A DNA stretch of 64,000 nt, taken from an uncultured Lachnospiraceae bacterium. Its GTDB lineage: Bacteria; Bacillota; Clostridia; Lachnospirales; Lachnospiraceae. This document shows positions 1 through 7,767 of the stretch, one piece after another; position 1 is the stretch's first letter; each line of letters opens with the position of its first letter. The DNA lies in assembly GCA_910586205.1 (NCBI GenBank), contig CAJUGD010000006.1:1-64000 (forward strand), given 5' to 3'. The notes below the pieces were generated by a model. The model saw nothing but the letters and a program-made list of their open reading frames with translations. It had not been told where the DNA came from and made no database searches. Both the position numbers and the translations under genes were made by a program.

Positions 1-186
1 ATGATTGAAGCGGAGGCGAGAGGGGAAGCGAGAGGAGAAGCGAGAGGAGAAGCAAAGGGAGAGGCTAGAGGGGAAATCAAAAAGGCATTCAGCATAGCCA
101 GAAACATGCTGAACTTAAATCTTCCTATAGATGTAATCCTCAAAAGCACAGGTTTATCTATGGAACAAATAAAAGACCTTAAATAG
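1..186 (+). CDS. C-terminal tail of an Rpn/PD-(D/E)XK nuclease-type transposase family protein (5' end outside window)
   Basis: Only the last 61 residues are visible and the first ATG is probably internal, because the protein starts directly in a low-complexity stretch. The tail has a run of GEAR/GEAK repeats (residues 6-25) followed by a short helical end with IARNMLNLNLPIDVILKSTG and then LSMEQIKDL. This layout, a charged GEA(R/K) linker and a final 'A-x-x-L-L-x-L-G-x-x-x-x-x-I-x-x-x-T-G-L-S-x-x-E-I' helix pair, is typical of the C-terminus of Rpn/recombination-promoting nuclease-like proteins. The nuclease core lies upstream and cannot be checked. The gene ends at a TAG and is followed 50 bases later by a strong terminator. 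The family assignment rests on the tail alone. Confidence 0.6.
   Translation: MIEAEARGEARGEARGEAKGEARGEIKKAFSIARNMLNLNLPIDVILKSTGLSMEQIKDLK
16..75 (+). repeat. Five tandem 12-bp coding repeats (GEAR/AR-GE units)
   Basis: Five 12-base units close to gcgagaggagaa run in frame from codon 6 to codon 25. Units two and three differ from the first by one base, and units four and five have drifted further. Such units can expand or shrink by slippage without breaking the frame. Confidence 0.8.
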
Positions 187-236
187 AAAATGAAATAGCC
201 GATATAGATTCAGTAACTAATATTATGCCCAAGAGA

Positions 237-269
237 GATCCTGCCAATATTTTTGGCAGGATCTTTTTT
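237..269 (+). terminator. Intrinsic terminator after the transposase-type gene
   Basis: An 11-bp perfect stem (gatcctgccaa / ttggcaggatc) with a 4-base loop is followed by seven T residues. It closes the transcript of the upstream gene before the cell-wall-binding protein. Confidence 0.9.
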
Positions 270-385
270 AATCTGCTACCCTCCTCATGTTCCCAATAAT
301 TCCCCTTATAGGAAGTATAATACCATCGTAATGCAAAAGTAAGCAAAAAAGGAATTTCAAAAAGGAAAAGGAGAGTGCATTCATT

Positions 386-2239
386 ATGAGAAAGCAGACA
401 AAAGTAGTTGCAGTAGCATCTGCAGCAGCCCTGCTTGCCATCGGCGCTTCCATGACTTCTTTCGCAGCTACCGGCTGGGTTGAGGAGGATGGAACCTGGT
501 ATTTCTACGACAGTGATGGCAACAGAGTGGAAGATGCCTGGAAGAAATCCGGTGAGAACTGGTACTGGCTGGATGGCGAAGAAGGCGGCGCCATGGCTAT
601 TGAGAAGATCGTTGAAGACGATGATGATACTTACTATGTAGACGCCAATGGTGTGATGGTTCGCAATACCTGGGTAAAGGTTGTGAACGAAGATCAGGAT
701 GAGGATGAAGATCCAGCTGAGTACCATTACTATTATATGCAGTCTAACGGTAAAGCTTACAAGGCTTCCGATAAGGGCGATTCTATTCGGTTCAGAACCA
801 TTGATGGCAAGAGATATGCCTTTGATGAGGATGGTAAAATGCTGTATGGCTGGGTAAATGACTCAGGCGAAAGACAGACAGATGATGATGGCTGGGAAGA
901 AGCCACTTATTATCTGGGCAACTGGGATGAAGGCGATATGAAGGTCGGCTGGCAAAAGATCTATGTCTATGACAGTGCCGAAGAAGATGATATGGAGCAT
1001 TGGTTCAACTTCAAATCCAATGGTAAAAAGAGACAATCTAATGGTAATGCATCACACCCTGATGCAATTAAGGAAGATAAGATCAATGGTCAGAAATATG
1101 GCTTTGATTATCGCGGCGTGATGGTATATGAATGGGTAGTGGCTACAACAGCCACAACAGGGAATGCACCCAACAAAGCATCCACATCTTCCTGGAAATA
1201 CTTTAAAAATCCAGAAGACGGTGCTCGTGTAACAAAAGGATGGTTTAAAGTAGTTGCCCCAGATGATGATAACGACAATGTATTCAGTAGTAATTATCTC
1301 TCTGCTACTTTTGCTCCAGATGATGCTGATGATGAAAATGAGAGATGGTACTATGCCAATGGGGATGGAAATCTCGAAGTCGGCAAAATCAAAAAGATCA
1401 AAGGTAAATATTATGGATTCCGTCCAGATGGGGACACAAAAGCAGCAGCCATGCTGTCCGGTCTGGTATTGATGGAAGTAAATCCCAATACTGGAGATAT
1501 TATTGAAGTATTTGATGATGGGGTAGATTCTGATGAGTTGAATGATCTGCTTGATTGGGACGTTAGCTCTGAAATTGTACAAAAAATCCAAAATAAAAAT
1601 TTAAACCAGGTTTCCTTGTACTACTTTGGAGATGAAGAAACCGATGGAGCTATGAAGACAGGCGCTACTACTGTAACTCTTGATGGTGAGAGCTATAACT
1701 TCTTGTTCAACAAGACTGGTGGTGCTGAGGGTAAGGGTAAAGGTCTGACTGGTGTAGATGATAACAAGTATATTTACAAGTTTGGATGCCGTATTAAAGC
1801 AAGTAGTGATAATAAATATCAGGTTGTTGCAGTAACTCCATTTAATGAAGGTGATCTTCCTGGTATCCAAGCCAAGGACGTTCATGTAACTAAAATTTCT
1901 TCGACGGACCTTAGAGCTATAGCCACTTCATATCCTTCCTATGCTAATAATAACGATGAAGCGGTAAGCTATGCAAGTCGTTTGGATATTCTAAACGAGT
2001 ACGAGTTTGAATTCCTTGATGGAACTGTAATAAATGGTATTCAGGCAGGAACAAAACTCTATCTGGTGAATACCAGTGGTAATATACAGAAATCCAAAGT
2101 TGCAGCCAAAGATGGCGACGAATGGTATTTCTATGTAAAAGATAGAGAAGTCCGGCTGTATGCCAACAATAAAGATCTGAAAAGTGATACGTATAAAGAT
2201 TGGACAGATATTCCAGGAACTCAAGATGCCAAAAACTAA
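386..2239 (+). CDS. Secreted cell-wall/choline-binding-type repeat protein
   Basis: A 617-residue secreted, acidic protein. Residues 1-27 form a classical signal peptide (MRKQTKVVAVASAAALLAIG, then a cleavage region ending SFAA). From residue 28 to about 360 there are repeated aromatic/glycine units such as GWVEEDGTWYFYDSDGNR and NWYWLDGEEGG, the pattern of the cell-wall-binding (choline-binding-like, glucan-binding-like) repeat. These repeats usually hold proteins on teichoic acids or wall glycans. Long Asp/Glu runs (DEDEDPAE, EDDDDTYY) interrupt them. The last 220 residues carry a few more such units and no catalytic domain that I recognise. The start is set by a purine-rich ribosome site 11 bases upstream. 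A TATAAT at 316-321 could be the -10 box. Ligand and role are unknown; an adhesin or wall scaffold is an inference. Confidence 0.8.
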   Translation: MRKQTKVVAVASAAALLAIGASMTSFAATGWVEEDGTWYFYDSDGNRVEDAWKKSGENWYWLDGEEGGAMAIEKIVEDDDDTYYVDANGVMVRNTWVKVVNEDQDEDEDPAEYHYYYMQSNGKAYKASDKGDSIRFRTIDGKRYAFDEDGKMLYGWVNDSGERQTDDDGWEEATYYLGNWDEGDMKVGWQKIYVYDSAEEDDMEHWFNFKSNGKKRQSNGNASHPDAIKEDKINGQKYGFDYRGVMVYEWVVATTATTGNAPNKASTSSWKYFKNPEDGARVTKGWFKVVAPDDDNDNVFSSNYLSATFAPDDADDENERWYYANGDGNLEVGKIKKIKGKYYGFRPDGDTKAAAMLSGLVLMEVNPNTGDIIEVFDDGVDSDELNDLLDWDVSSEIVQKIQNKNLNQVSLYYFGDEETDGAMKTGATTVTLDGESYNFLFNKTGGAEGKGKGLTGVDDNKYIYKFGCRIKASSDNKYQVVAVTPFNEGDLPGIQAKDVHVTKISSTDLRAIATSYPSYANNNDEAVSYASRLDILNEYEFEFLDGTVINGIQAGTKLYLVNTSGNIQKSKVAAKDGDEWYFYVKDREVRLYANNKDLKSDTYKDWTDIPGTQDAKN

Positions 2240-2273
2240 ACTTACTCACAAATCAATAATCTGATTTTTATCC

Positions 2274-2320
2274 AAACCAGGCATCTGCCCAAATTCAATT
2301 TGACAGATGCCTGGTTTCTT
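2274..2320. terminator. Hairpin terminator between convergent genes
   Basis: A 14-bp perfect stem (aaaccaggcatctg / cagatgcctggttt, 2274-2287 and 2304-2317) with a 16-base loop. It has T residues after the right arm and A residues before the left arm, so it can stop transcription from either side. Confidence 0.8.
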
Positions 2321-2417
2321 AAACTATTTATTAAATAAAAGGACACATCCTCCCCGCCAAAATAAACGTCCCTCTTTTCTCATTCCAAATCCCCCCAAAT
2401 AACGCCCCAACTTAATC

Positions 2418-3083
2418 TCACCCCAACGCATCCAACGGATGCTCCGTCTCCTCCTTCTTTGGCATATACCGGTCAAAAACCCTTACAAGCACATAAGAGT
2501 TCAGAAATGCCACCAGCGGAAACCCAAACAGCAGCAAAAGCCCCTGAAGGGCCGGAAGAAAGAAAATCCCTGCAAACACAACCCCTGCATCCACCAGCAG
2601 CATTCCCACAGAATGTGAAATATGGCGCACAGACATAAAAAATGCATTAAATAAGGTTTTCTTTACCGGATTATAGAATCGCGCCTGCAGTGGAAATACA
2701 AACAAACCGGTAAAAAGATAGATCATGAAAAAGCCGCCAAACACTGCCATCATCATGGTCCGGAACATAGATGGATCTTTATATATAAATAGGAAGAAAT
2801 ACAGATCAAACCCCAGCAAAGCCCCCACAGCCAGCATAATCAGCCAAAGTACTGTAGCCTGCTTAAAATTCTCTTTAAATGACTTAAAAAAAGAGCGGAT
2901 TGTAGGTCCCTCCTCATCTCTCACCAGCTTTAAAGTCACATAATAAACTGCTGTAGTAGCTGCTCCCACTGTTACTACCGGAATACAACATATCAGCCAT
3001 AGTACATTCAGTATCATAATATCACAAAACTTGCCGATAAATCTCCAAATAGGATTATCATAATTAAAAATCCCAGAAAGCAT
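2418..3083 (-). CDS. YesL family (DUF624) membrane protein
   Basis: A membrane protein of about 221 residues. The start at 3083 is chosen because AAGGAGG lies 8 bases upstream of this ATG; an ATG two codons earlier is only 2 bases from the same site. The N-terminus FNYDNPIWRFIGKFCDIMILN, the segment LICCIPVVTVGAATTAVYYV and the charged stretch KLVRDEEGPTIRSFFKSFKE are the recognisable core of YesL-type proteins. Four to five membrane segments can be seen. YesL proteins are often encoded near carbohydrate ABC transporter operons and their function is unknown. Here the gene stands alone with its own promoter, and no transporter is adjacent. Confidence 0.85.
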   Translation of the reverse strand: MLSGIFNYDNPIWRFIGKFCDIMILNVLWLICCIPVVTVGAATTAVYYVTLKLVRDEEGPTIRSFFKSFKENFKQATVLWLIMLAVGALLGFDLYFFLFIYKDPSMFRTMMMAVFGGFFMIYLFTGLFVFPLQARFYNPVKKTLFNAFFMSVRHISHSVGMLLVDAGVVFAGIFFLPALQGLLLLFGFPLVAFLNSYVLVRVFDRYMPKKEETEHPLDALG

Positions 3084-3135
3084 TGCCATCCCCTCCTTCA
3101 TTTCTCCTATGTCAAAAGCTTCTTTTCTTCCATAT

Positions 3136-3164
3136 ATTATAGCGAACCTGATTCCAAAAAGCAA
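3136..3164 (-). promoter_or_regulatory. Promoter of the YesL-type gene
   Basis: On the minus strand TTGCTT (3159-3164) and TATAAT (3136-3141) are separated by 17 bases, a good sigma-A-type promoter about 45 bases upstream of the chosen start. Confidence 0.6.
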
Positions 3165-3252
3165 TAGCCCTATGATACTTCAAATCCCTTTCATATCCCC
3201 TGTAAAAATCATCCTAAACACCCGGCTCACTTTTCTCCGATCACTTTTCCCA

Positions 3253-3281
3253 TTGACTTTCTTCCTTTCTCTGGTTATTAT
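3253..3281 (+). promoter_or_regulatory. Promoter of the DUF362 gene
   Basis: TTGACT (3253-3258), a 17-base spacer and TATTAT (3276-3281) form a good sigma-A-type promoter 80 bases upstream of the gene. It diverges from the YesL promoter. Confidence 0.65.
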
Positions 3282-3361
3282 ATTCTAAAACCCCAAAATT
3301 TCAAATGAATCAAAATTAAAATTTCGAAAAGCAAACATCCCATAATTTAAGGAGGTACATA

Positions 3362-4501
3362 ATGAAACAAGCAAATCCATCAAAAGTATATTTTACCGAC
3401 TTCCGTACTGCTGCCTTTGGGGACGGGCTTCCTGCCAAGCTGAAAAAGCTGATGAAAAAGGCTGATATCGGTTCCATTGATATGGAAGGCAAATTTGTTG
3501 CCATTAAAATGCATTTTGGGGAGCTGGGTAATATCAGCTTTCTTCGTCCTAACTATGCCCGTGCCGTAGCAGATCTGGTTAGGGAAATGGGAGGCAAGCC
3601 TTTTCTCACCGACTGCAACACCATGTATCCCGGAAGCCGCAAAAATGCCCTGGAGCATCTGGAGTGTGCATGGCAGAACGGCTTTACCCCGCTGACTGTC
3701 GGCTGTCCGGTGATTATCGGTGACGGGTTAAAGGGTACAGACGATATCAGCGTCCCTGTTGTTGGCGGCGAATATGTAACAGAGGCCAAGATTGGCCGTG
3801 CAGTGATGGATGCAGACATTTTTATCAGCCTGACCCATTTTAAAGGCCACGAGATGACTGGTTTCGGCGGCGCTATCAAGAATATCGGCATGGGCTGTGG
3901 TTCCCGCGCCGGCAAGACAGAACAGCACTCCAACGGCATTCCTCATATTTCTGATGATCTCTGCCGTGGCTGTCGGCGCTGCCTGCGTGAATGTGCCAAT
4001 AATGGACTTGTTTTTGATGAAAACACGAAAAAAATGCATGTGGACCAGGAGCATTGCGTGGGCTGCAGCCGCTGTATCGGCGCCTGCAACTTTGACGCCA
4101 TTGCATTTAATGACAGCAATGCCAATGCTATCTTAAACTGTAAAATGGCGGAATACACAAAAGCCGTATTGGACGGACGTCCCAGCTTCCATATTTCCCT
4201 GGTTGTGGATGTATCTCCTAACTGTGACTGCCACTGTGAGAATGATGCCCCGATTCTTCCAAACATCGGCATGTTTGCATCCTTTGACCCGTTAGCGCTG
4301 GACCAGGCCTGTGCGGACGCCTGCCTGGCTGCTGAGCCAATGCCCCACAGCCAGCTTACGGATCACCTGTCACAGCCCGGCTTCCATGACCACCACGACC
4401 ATTTCACCAATTCATCTCCGGAATCTGAGTGGAAATCCTGTCTGGAACATGCTGAAAAAATCGGCCTGGGAAGCCGCCAATATGAATTGATCCGTATGTA
4501 A
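3362..4501 (+). CDS. DUF362 domain protein with two 4Fe-4S clusters
   Basis: A 379-residue cytoplasmic protein behind a textbook AAGGAGG site. Residues 1-190 match the DUF362 fold (KMHFGELGNISFLRP, FLTDCNTMYPGSR, FISLTHFKGHEMTGFGGAIK). From residue 201 there is CRGCRRCLRECANNG, and from residue 232 CVGCSRCIGACNFDAIAF, two CxxCxxCxxxC motifs that bind 4Fe-4S clusters as in bacterial ferredoxins. The C-terminal part carries CDCHCENDAP and a His-rich stretch FHDHHDHF. DUF362 proteins with ferredoxin domains are common in anaerobes and probably move electrons, but the substrate is not known. It is monocistronic. Confidence 0.85.
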   Translation: MKQANPSKVYFTDFRTAAFGDGLPAKLKKLMKKADIGSIDMEGKFVAIKMHFGELGNISFLRPNYARAVADLVREMGGKPFLTDCNTMYPGSRKNALEHLECAWQNGFTPLTVGCPVIIGDGLKGTDDISVPVVGGEYVTEAKIGRAVMDADIFISLTHFKGHEMTGFGGAIKNIGMGCGSRAGKTEQHSNGIPHISDDLCRGCRRCLRECANNGLVFDENTKKMHVDQEHCVGCSRCIGACNFDAIAFNDSNANAILNCKMAEYTKAVLDGRPSFHISLVVDVSPNCDCHCENDAPILPNIGMFASFDPLALDQACADACLAAEPMPHSQLTDHLSQPGFHDHHDHFTNSSPESEWKSCLEHAEKIGLGSRQYELIRM

Positions 4502-4589
4502 GCATCAAAAACTGTTTTCTATAACTATTTCTTTCACTTAAGATTCTTTGACTATCAGGGTATTTTTCCGCTTCATTTCTATAAAAGTT

Positions 4590-4678
4590 CAGCGCTTTAG
4601 CGCTGAGCTGTGCGAAAACGGGATCAAGAAGCAACATCTCCTCTTCCCGTTTTCTGCACATCTGTCAAAGGAGCGCTG
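4590..4678. repeat. Imperfect inverted repeat downstream of the DUF362 gene
   Basis: Two 33-base arms (4590-4622 and 4646-4678) pair in blocks: CAGCGCT, then a mismatched middle, then TGTGC and AAAACGGG. The left arm also contains its own small hairpin, cagcgct-tt-agcgctg at 4590-4605. It may end the upstream transcript or be a small palindromic element. The remaining bases from 4679 to 4892 hold nothing that I can support as a gene. Confidence 0.5.
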
Positions 4679-4892
4679 GCACCCCTTACAATTTATAGCA
4701 GCGCCGAAATAGCATCATGGGGAAAGCTGCACAATGGGGCTGATACCTGCCTCTGGCATGAGATTTTCATATCTCAATCTTACCGCCCGCGCCGCTGCCA
4801 GTAAGCAGTTTTCATGGCTATAACCATTTTGATACCCTTTGAGCAGCTCCATGTCTGCCATCGGCCATGAAAGAATTTTGCAAAATTCCCCC

Positions 4893-4979
4893 TTGCATTC
4901 TCCTGTCAAACCGACTATAATAGAATCCATCGTCACTATATCTTGTGTTTTTCTTTCATATGACGACTAATTGTAGTAA
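4893..4979 (+). promoter_or_regulatory. nrdD promoter with two NrdR boxes
   Basis: TTGCAT (4893-4898), a 17-base spacer and TATAAT (4916-4921) make a strong promoter. Just downstream lies TCACTATATCTTGTGT (4933-4948), which matches the NrdR box ACACTATATMTTGTGT-type consensus closely. A weaker second box, CGACTAATTGTAGTAA, lies at 4964-4979. The two centres are 31 bp apart, the three-helical-turn spacing known for NrdR operators. NrdR is the ATP/dATP-sensing repressor of ribonucleotide reductase genes. Binding here would block early transcription of nrdD. Confidence 0.85.
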
Positions 4980-5012
4980 TTTTAGATTTATGCTCTATTC
5001 GGGAGGTATACG

Positions 5013-7190
5013 ATGATATTAAAAGTCATTAAAAGAAACGGAGAAGAAGTTTCCTTTGAAATCTCCAAAATTAAAAATGCTATCACCAAAGCCAACAAGG
5101 AGATACCCAAGATACACCAGCTAAATCCTTACCAGATCGATGCCATTGCTGACACTATCCAAAGGCAGCTTCTTGAACTTCCCCATGCAGCCAATGTGGA
5201 AGACATACAAGATATGGTGGAAAAGGGTATTATGGAGATGCGTGGTTACGAGGTTGCGCAAAAATATGTCCGCTATCGTTTTAAACGGGAGCTGGCCCGC
5301 AAGGCCAATACTACAGACAATGGAATTTTGTCTCTGATCGACCGGATGAACGAGGAGGTCAAGCAGGAAAATTCCAACAAAAACCCTGTTATCAATTCCA
5401 CCCAGAGAGACTACATGGCCGGGGAAGTAAGTAAGGATCTGACCATGCGCCTGCTTCTGCCGGAGGAGATCGTCCGGGCCCACAGAGAGGGAATTATCCA
5501 TTTTCATGACTCAGATTATTTTGCCCAGAGGGAGCACAACTGTGATCTGATTGACTTAGAGGACATGCTTCAGAATGGAACGGTTATCAGCGAGACCATG
5601 ATCGAGAAGCCTCATTCTTTTTACACTGCCTGCAATATTACCACCCAGATCGTAGCCCAGGTAGCAAGCAATCAGTATGGCGGCCAGACCTTTACCTTGT
5701 CCCATTTAGCCCCCTTTGTGGAGATCAGCCGGAAAAAAATCCGGGAGAACACCATCAGACTGCGCAAAGAGCTGCATGAGCCTCTGGATGCAAAGATTGT
5801 CGAAAGGATTACAGAGGAGCAGCTAAAGGATGAGATTACCCGCGGCATTCAGACCATTCAGTATCAGCTTATTACTTTGATGACCTGTAACGGCCAGGCG
5901 CCTTTTGTGACAGTATTTATGTATTTGGGAGAAGTGCCGGAAGGACAGACCCGCAAAGATCTTGCCATGATCATTGAAGAAGTTATGCGCCAGCGAATGC
6001 AGGGTGTGAAGAATCAGCACGGTGTATGGATCACCCCGGCATTTCCTAAGCTGATCTATGTGCTGGACGAAGATAACATCACCCCGGGAACTCCGTACTG
6101 GCATTTAACGGAGCTGGCTGCCAAGTGTACTGCCAAGCGAATGGTTCCCGACTATATTTCTGCCAAGGTTATGAAAGAATTAAAGAGAGGTGACGTTTAC
6201 CCATGTATGGGCTGTCGTTCTTTCCTGACTGTAGAAGACTCACAGACCAATAAGAATGGCTCCCACAAGTTCTACGGGCGTTTTAACCAAGGAGTAGTCA
6301 CCATCAACTTGGTAGATGTGGCCTGTTCCTCTGAGGGGAATATGGAGCAGTTCTGGACGATTCTGGATGATCGGCTTGAGCTGTGTCACCGGGCTCTGCG
6401 CTGCCGTCATGAGAGGCTTTTAGGCACTCCCTCTGATGTGGCGCCGATCTTATGGCAAAACGGAGCTCTTGCACGACTGGAAAAAGGAGAGAAAATCGAC
6501 CGGCTGCTGTATAACGGTTACTCCACCATCTCTTTAGGCTATGCCGGACTATGTGAGATGACTATGCGAATGATGGGCAAGCCTCACACGGATCCGCAGG
6601 CTAAGGATTTTGCTCTGAAGGTCATGCAGCGTCTCAATGATAAATGTGCCCAATGGAAGGCTGCCGAAAAAATCAGCTATTCGGTTTATGGCACTCCCAT
6701 GGAATCTACCACATACCGCTTTGCAAAATGTCTCCAGAAACGTTTCGGCATCATTCCGGGCGTAACAGACAAAAATTACATTACCAACAGCTACCATGTT
6801 CATGTGACAGAGGAAATTGACGCCTTTACCAAACTAAAATTTGAAGCTGATTTCCAAAAGCTTTCTCCAGGCGGCGCCATCAGCTATGTGGAAGTGCCTA
6901 ACATGCAGCATAACATTCCGGCCGTGTTAAGCGTCATGCAGTTCATTTATGAAAATATTATGTATGCTGAGCTGAATACGAAAAGTGATTATTGTGAATG
7001 CTGCGGTTTTGACGGGGAGGTTCTGGTCCAAGAAGATGAATCCGGTAAGCTGGTATGGGAATGTCCCAACTGCGGCAACCGTGATCAGAATAAGCTTACT
7101 GTTGCCCGCCGTACCTGCGGCTACATTGGCACCCAGTTCTGGAATCAGGGACGCACCCAGGAAATCCGCGACCGGGTTCTCCACCTGTAA
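5013..7190 (+). CDS. nrdD: Anaerobic ribonucleoside-triphosphate reductase, class III
   Basis: A 725-residue enzyme that reduces NTPs to dNTPs without oxygen, using a glycyl radical and formate as reductant in known family members. Residues 1 to about 95 are an ATP-cone (VIKRNGEEVSFEISKI), which senses ATP/dATP. The body contains the NrdD signatures YPCMGCRSFL, HNCDLIDLEDML and QGVKNQHGVWITPAFPK. The C-terminus has a four-cysteine zinc site (CECCGFDG and WECPNCGNRDQ) and the glycyl-radical motif RTCGYIG at about residues 700-706. Length and domain order are those of the family. The start follows GGGAGG by 8 bases. The activating enzyme nrdG is not next to it or anywhere in this window, so it must be encoded elsewhere. 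Confidence 0.96.
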   Translation: MILKVIKRNGEEVSFEISKIKNAITKANKEIPKIHQLNPYQIDAIADTIQRQLLELPHAANVEDIQDMVEKGIMEMRGYEVAQKYVRYRFKRELARKANTTDNGILSLIDRMNEEVKQENSNKNPVINSTQRDYMAGEVSKDLTMRLLLPEEIVRAHREGIIHFHDSDYFAQREHNCDLIDLEDMLQNGTVISETMIEKPHSFYTACNITTQIVAQVASNQYGGQTFTLSHLAPFVEISRKKIRENTIRLRKELHEPLDAKIVERITEEQLKDEITRGIQTIQYQLITLMTCNGQAPFVTVFMYLGEVPEGQTRKDLAMIIEEVMRQRMQGVKNQHGVWITPAFPKLIYVLDEDNITPGTPYWHLTELAAKCTAKRMVPDYISAKVMKELKRGDVYPCMGCRSFLTVEDSQTNKNGSHKFYGRFNQGVVTINLVDVACSSEGNMEQFWTILDDRLELCHRALRCRHERLLGTPSDVAPILWQNGALARLEKGEKIDRLLYNGYSTISLGYAGLCEMTMRMMGKPHTDPQAKDFALKVMQRLNDKCAQWKAAEKISYSVYGTPMESTTYRFAKCLQKRFGIIPGVTDKNYITNSYHVHVTEEIDAFTKLKFEADFQKLSPGGAISYVEVPNMQHNIPAVLSVMQFIYENIMYAELNTKSDYCECCGFDGEVLVQEDESGKLVWECPNCGNRDQNKLTVARRTCGYIGTQFWNQGRTQEIRDRVLHL

Positions 7191-7194
7191 TTTA

Positions 7195-7360
7195 CTAGTG
7201 CTCCATCCGGCCAGAAATTGCACTGCCAGTGCCGGATATTTTGTCAGTCTGCAAGGCGGAGGAGGGAGACGATGCGGTGGCATCGTTGACTAACGACAAC
7301 GCAGCAGATGGCAAAATAGACGGTGCTGAAAGTGCAGTTACTGGCCGGATGGAGCACTAG
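7195..7360. repeat. 166-bp MITE-like or palindromic intergenic element
   Basis: The outer 20 bases are a perfect inverted repeat: ctagtgctccatccggccag at 7195-7214 and its complement at 7341-7360. Inside, the arms keep pairing at roughly 75-80 percent for another 37 bases, sharing blocks such as TGCACT, CAG, CCG, TATTTTG and TCTGC. The core has two more hairpins: acgatgc-ggtg-gcatcgt (7269-7286) and cgtt-gact-aacg (7284-7295). It starts four bases after the nrdD stop codon. The shape suits a miniature inverted-repeat element or a REP-type palindrome. No protein is encoded. Confidence 0.7.
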
Positions 7361-7388
7361 AATGTCTGTTTAAAAATACTGTACTCTC

Positions 7389-7447
7389 CTGTATGTCTGC
7401 AAAGCAGCGGCGCAGCAAAACCTGCGATTCGCTTTGCAGACATACAG
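7389..7447. terminator. Long hairpin, possible nrdD terminator
   Basis: A perfect 17-bp stem, ctgtatgtctgcaaagc (7389-7405) with its complement at 7431-7447, encloses a 25-base loop. No clear T-run follows, so terminator function is a guess. From here to 7529 I see no other gene or site. Confidence 0.45.
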
Positions 7448-7529
7448 CATATCATCTTCCCGTTGGCTCTATAACTGCCTTTTTTCTCTTTCCCGCAAAG
7501 AAAACCTTCCCCTTTCCCTTTAAAAGTGA

Positions 7530-7767
7530 TATAATGTGAGCACTTAGTAAATTTATAAAGATCAGCAGCCTGGACAAGTCAACGCGATTCCCATGCTGCC
7601 CCTATAAACGTAGCGGCAGCATTTATCCGTCCATTTCCTCCATGAATATTTAAAAGCCGGATGTGGGAATCGCTCATGATGCCCAAGCTGCTGCCACAAA
7701 GGAAATTCAGACAGGAGCACAACAGGTTATTTAGTGCCTCAGCCAAGGGAAAGGAATGTAAGTCAAT
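7530..7767 (+). promoter_or_regulatory. Promoter and structured 5' leader of the J-TPR/Hsp70 operon
   Basis: A TATAAT at 7530-7535 has only a weak -35. The leader after it folds by eye into a three-way junction. P1 is GCGATTCCCA / TGGGAATCGC (7584-7593 and 7664-7673). P2 is TGCTGCC / GGCAGCA (7594-7600 and 7615-7621), extended by CTA/TAG around a hexaloop. P3 is ATCCG / CGGAT (7625-7629 and 7658-7662). The heptamer TGCTGCC occurs again at 7689-7695, so the P2 3' strand has two possible partners. I do not recognise it as a known riboswitch class. Confidence 0.4.

Noticed and set aside
4715..4936. 73-residue minus-strand open frame upstream of nrdD
   Set aside because: No ribosome site, start overlaps the NrdR box, and the protein matches nothing I recognise; it may be chance or a remnant.
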